Below are positions 60,531-64,000 of a stretch of 64,000 bases of DNA, one piece after another (within the stretch, counting starts at the first letter, position 1; each line of letters begins with the position of its first letter). Both the position numbers and the translations under genes were made by a program. The stretch is from Abelmoschus esculentus (Eukaryota > Streptophyta > Magnoliopsida > Malvales > Malvaceae): the NCBI GenBank assembly GCA_035048815.1, contig JAUCBN010000024.1, forward strand, positions 4,772,001-4,836,000, given 5' to 3'. The notes below the pieces were generated by a model, which was not told where the DNA came from, ran no database searches, and worked only from the letters and a program-made list of their open reading frames with translations.

Positions 60531-60960
60531 TAACCCAAATTTCATAACGTTAAATTGAAATTTGTGATTTGTGTTTGAGAAAAAAAAGAAATTAGGCTTA
60601 CTGGGTCTTGTTGAGCTTTTTTAAACCATAAAGATGATAAAATGATATTTCAGACAAGTGTCTAGGCTGAGGGTTCACATAGAGAGTATTGATGGTTCAA
60701 TCAAAGCATCGCTTCCACCAGTTTATGAGTATCATAGTTTACATCATCTAGAGTTTGCTTTTTATTACAAAAGTTTTGCTATTGGTATCAAGCACCAGGT
60801 TACATGGCGAGAAAATTAACAATGATGGATGATGCTACTCTAGTTCAGTTTTAAAGGGCGACTCCTCAGCGTAGTCGGAGCTTTGCTAGAGACGGTACTA
60901 AAGAATTTTTTGGATATGAAGGTGAAGCTACTTTGAGATCTACCGTTGGTGTCTAAAAAT
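60531..60960 (+). pseudogene. Gypsy LTR end and gag start, fragment
   Basis: AATAACCCAAATTT near 60530 resembles a gypsy LTR start. TTGGTATCAAGCACC near 60782 resembles a primer site; right after it MARKLTMMDDATLVQF and a DGTKEFFGYEG-like segment (60804-60925) look like a gag beginning with a stop. Weak evidence. Confidence 0.35.
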
Positions 60961-62243
60961 GGATGTTGAGTTTACTTGTTCAATGTGAATTATGTCGAAA
61001 TAATATAACGAAAGTGTGGTTTATTGGGTATGGTTATGTGGAACGATGATTCTTGTGTCCCAACAAATTGCATTGAAAGGACTATCTGAAATTCTTAAAG
61101 GCTTGTTCAGCATAATTGCTTGTGAAAATCTTGTAGACTATAGAAGAAATTGTTTTAATTTTTTTTGAAAATTTTGAATGAATTTTATCTGTTATTATGA
61201 TTTGTATACAATATTAATTTTTATTAAATTAAAGTTACTCGGTTTGTGAGATTGTATGAGCATCTGTTGCATTTTGCTTGAGTGGGCAAAAATTGAATAA
61301 ATACTATGCTAAGTCCATTTTTTAGTTGTTATATTTGGATGGGTATCATCTAAAGTCCACTTGATCTGAGGAGTGTAAATCGTCTACCTTTTTCTCATAC
61401 CTCTATTTATGTCTCTATTTTAAATTAGAGGTTTAGGGTTTAGGGTTTTAGTTTGAGGGTTTTGTTAGGATATAGGAAATTAGGGGTAGGGTGTATTTTT
61501 TGTATAGGGTTTAGGGTTTATGATATAGAAAATAAGGGTTGGGTTTTAAATTTTAATTTTTTAATAATTTTACAGAGAGACACAAAAAGAGGAACAGAAA
61601 AAAGGCAGAAGATTTTTGCTTATGATGTGAGTCTGATTTTTTTTAAAAAATGACTCTCACTCGTTAAAATGATAAAGTTTATAAATAGTTACTAAACTAA
61701 ATTTTAATATTTATTTTGGTTATCAAAATTATAATTGTTATGAATTTATCATTAAAATTATTAATTTTGTTATAAAATAGTCATTAAATCTTTAATCATC
61801 ATTAAATTGGGTGATATGACAGCTTGAAAAAATGTTTAATATCCTATTCCGGGTTCTTCCAAAGAGATTTATATCGAGTAGTCTTATTAAATTTATAAAT
61901 ATATCAACTTTAAATGCATCTCAAATTACATAGATTAAAAGTATCGTAAAAAAAAAATTAAAATAACTATTTCATAAATCCAGGCTTCTCCAACTTATAA
62001 ATTTGTATATAATTTAAAAAATAATAAAAGCATCGTAAAAAATAAATTAAAATAACTATTTCATAATAAGATTGTACTATATAATTTAAATTAGTCTATT
62101 AATAAATTAATTATTATTTTACAAAAAATATTTTGTGCAACTAGCTTGTCAAATTCACATTCAACGCATTACATAAAGAAGATAACAGCAACAACATATT
62201 ATATCAGTTTTATTAATTGTCACGTTATTTATTGTTAATAGAA
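60961..62243. other. Intergenic with short telomere-like tract
   Basis: 61431-61455 has three adjoining TTTAGGG-type units, with another pair at 61506-61521. Otherwise AT-rich and featureless. Confidence 0.55.
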
Positions 62244-62514
62244 TATAGTCTTTTATTATTTTTTGTCCCACAAATATTGTCTCTTATTGATTTTTTTGGG
62301 TCAAATTTTTTTATCTTTAACTCTTAATTGTTTAAATTTTATTATTGATAAAAATATGAAAAAATATATTTTAAAAACTTCTAATCGAGTAGATTTCAGA
62401 TATATAATTTATAAAATTTAATTATTTAAAATATTTGATATAATTATAGTCATAGTTTAAAAAATTTGAGTTTCAAAAAATCAATAAGGGATATTATTTT
62501 TGGGACGGAGAGAG
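62244..62514. mobile_element. Degenerate Stowaway-like MITE
   Basis: The right end TGGGACGGAGAGAG + TA is typical of Stowaway. The left end is worn (TTTTGTCCCACAAATATTG), but the inner ~50 bases on each side match as inverted repeats (TCTTATTGATTTTTTGGGTC against TCCCTTATTGATTTTTTGAA). Confidence 0.55.
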
Positions 62515-62806
62515 TATATTTTTATAATCGAATAATTAATATAAAATTTTAGTAATTAAAGAATTCGATAAAACATTCATATAATTTAAAGATTATTTAT
62601 ATTTTTTATCCATTTATATATTATTCTAACGTTAACATCTCTAATCCCCCTGATCAGATGTGTACCATCACAAACTAATAATATACTTTCATAAGTCTGA
62701 GCACTCATAATCATAATCACAGTGTCAAACATTACAATTCCAAATACGAACACAGCAAGTAATTCTTTATTACAACACACCTAGTGACGAGGGTTTGGTG
62801 TTTTTC

Positions 62807-63682
62807 TCAAGGCAAGTACTTGCGAAACAGGTTCTGAAACTTTCTCATCTCCTTGCTGGGCAGGGACACCAAGACGTTGACACCATTTTTATCTTCAATG
62901 TCAGGGAACAGCAAGATTATGTCCTTCCTTTGGAACACCACAGGGCAACTGTACCTAGGCCTACCCCATGGATAATCAACTTCTTCAAAACCTAGTTTCC
63001 ACCACGAAGACACTAAGAACTCCCCGTCAGGGAAGCCTTGGTATAACTCTCCCCAATCTATAGCCGACCTCGCGTACTCATCTGTCATTCGCTTCGCGCC
63101 CTCCGTCACCAGCTCCACAAGTCGTGCAAACGGGGCTTCTTCTATCTCCTTGGACTTGGCCCTCCCGTAGGCGGTTAACACTGCGTTCCCGGTGTACGAT
63201 ATTGGCAATGGTGGGACTAGTCTAGGCCTTATGTTAACCGCGTATAGCAACGTGGAGACCCTTTCGGGGTCCGGTTTGTCCCATGATAAGGCTTTACAGT
63301 ACCATATAAGCGCCGTCACGACATTGAACCCGGTGATCCGTGCATCGGTGTGTGCTGCGCTATAGGCTTTGGCCTTGTCCTTTAAGTTGGCTATGTCCTC
63401 GGAGGTGAGCCGCAAAACTTTGAAGTCTAAAGCTTCGGAAGTGGGATCAATTACAGGAGGGTTTGAGTCGTGGAATTTGGCCAACTCGAGGTGGGGAAAG
63501 CTGACACACGGCGGTGATCGAGCGGCGAGGAGTTGGCGATCATTACATGGGGTGAAAGGAAGGGGTTTTCCGGCAGCCAATGCAGCTAAGTTGTCTAAGA
63601 AGATTTTGAAGCTTAATCCATCAAAAGTCACATGGCTAGTAACTATGCCCATTGCAAAACCACCACATTTAAATGATGTCAC
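62807..63682 (-). CDS. BAHD acyltransferase, last exon (partial gene)
   Basis: BAHD enzymes move an acyl group from a CoA thioester to an alcohol or amine in the cytosol. This 291-codon exon runs from an acceptor (TTACAG before 63682) to TGA at 62809-62807. It begins VTSFKCGGFAMGIVTSHVTFDG, which contains the catalytic HxxxD as HVTFDG. Near the C-terminus the structural DFGWG motif appears as DYPWG (VDYPWGRPRYS). That variant and SSWWKLGFEEVDYPWG recall the clade of omega-hydroxy fatty acid and fatty alcohol feruloyl/caffeoyl transferases (cutin, suberin). That substrate is inferred; the family is certain. The intron position before VT-F-CGGF is the usual one. The first ~145 residues lie beyond the right edge. 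The frame is intact. Confidence 0.9.
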   Translation of the reverse strand: MTSFKCGGFAMGIVTSHVTFDGLSFKIFLDNLAALAAGKPLPFTPCNDRQLLAARSPPCVSFPHLELAKFHDSNPPVIDPTSEALDFKVLRLTSEDIANLKDKAKAYSAAHTDARITGFNVVTALIWYCKALSWDKPDPERVSTLLYAVNIRPRLVPPLPISYTGNAVLTAYGRAKSKEIEEAPFARLVELVTEGAKRMTDEYARSAIDWGELYQGFPDGEFLVSSWWKLGFEEVDYPWGRPRYSCPVVFQRKDIILLFPDIEDKNGVNVLVSLPSKEMRKFQNLFRKYLP

Positions 63683-64000
63683 CTGTAACAAACACAACTG
63701 TTTCTTAGTCTCTACTGCATGTTTTTGTTTTAAATGCATATAATTAAAATATTAATTTATTTATTAATTTAAAATAATTTATTATGAGTGTAATGGTATT
63801 CGAATTAAAAAAATCTTTATTATTTTTTTTGAATCAGCTATAGTGTTACAGTAATATTTGTTCTAGAGTATACTCTTAATCATTAAACATTGATCGCTCA
63901 ATCACTATGCTGTCATTACTAATGCTCAAACTCGTAACTTTTAAAAATAATAACCATTTTTTTAATTACTGATGTTAGATGATTCCTAAAAATCTTAACT
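63683..64000 (-). other. BAHD intron 1 (partial)
   Basis: AT-rich sequence upstream of the exon acceptor on the minus strand; no first exon found, so it continues past the window. Confidence 0.65.

Noticed and set aside
61431..61521. Possible telomere or large interstitial telomeric repeat
   Set aside because: Only a few TTTAGGG units; too short for a telomere, and such tracts are common in plant DNA.

Overview
This is a 64 kb piece of a plant nuclear genome, almost certainly a eudicot. The reasons are AT-rich intergenic DNA, GT-AG introns, Ty1/copia and Ty3/gypsy LTR retrotransposons with plant-type primer binding sites, many MITEs, and four recognisable plant genes. I cannot name the species from sequence alone. 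There are no bacterial operons, CRISPR arrays, tRNA or rRNA genes that I can support.

Layout. (1) 0-1.2 kb: the 5' end of a minus-strand BTF3 (NAC-beta) gene that continues off the left edge. (2) 1.9-10.6 kb: two decayed copia elements. A plus-strand element is cut off inside its reverse transcriptase and abuts a minus-strand SIRE-type element with one ~1.15 kb LTR. (3) 11.5-12.1 kb: a ~610 bp foldback with degenerate telomere-like repeats in its arms. (4) 12.2-23.4 kb: a plus-strand cohesin kleisin gene (RAD21/SCC1, SYN4 type) with 15 coding exons. It shows two apparent reading-frame breaks, one in exon 7 and one in exon 15. Its introns carry a Stowaway MITE and a nested pair of related hAT-like elements. 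(5) 23.4-27.4 kb: intergenic MITEs and a LINE 3' end. (6) 27.4-30.25 kb: a complete minus-strand FLOWERING LOCUS T gene of four exons and 175 codons, with florigen-type residues and a TATA box. (7) 30.7-54.5 kb: a large repeat block upstream of FT. An 18.5 kb copia element (35454-53999) holds two solo gypsy LTRs, and one of these holds a complete 9.1 kb Athila-type gypsy element. Each layer is bounded by a target-site duplication. (8) 54.5-62.5 kb: AT-rich intergenic DNA with a Mutator-like foldback MITE, a hAT MITE, chromovirus-type LTR remnants and a short telomere-like tract. (9) 62.8-63.7 kb: the last exon of a minus-strand BAHD acyltransferase gene whose first exon lies beyond the right edge.

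The host genes are unrelated single-copy genes, not a pathway. BTF3 acts on nascent polypeptides at the ribosome, the RAD21-type kleisin closes the cohesin ring, FT is the mobile flowering signal, and the BAHD enzyme makes hydroxycinnamoyl-type esters. No clear new gene system is visible. The most unusual items are an array of five short hairpins with different stems but a common loop core in a solo LTR, a ~205 bp segment upstream of FT present twice on either side of the nested retrotransposon block, and the frame breaks in an otherwise well-kept RAD21 gene.
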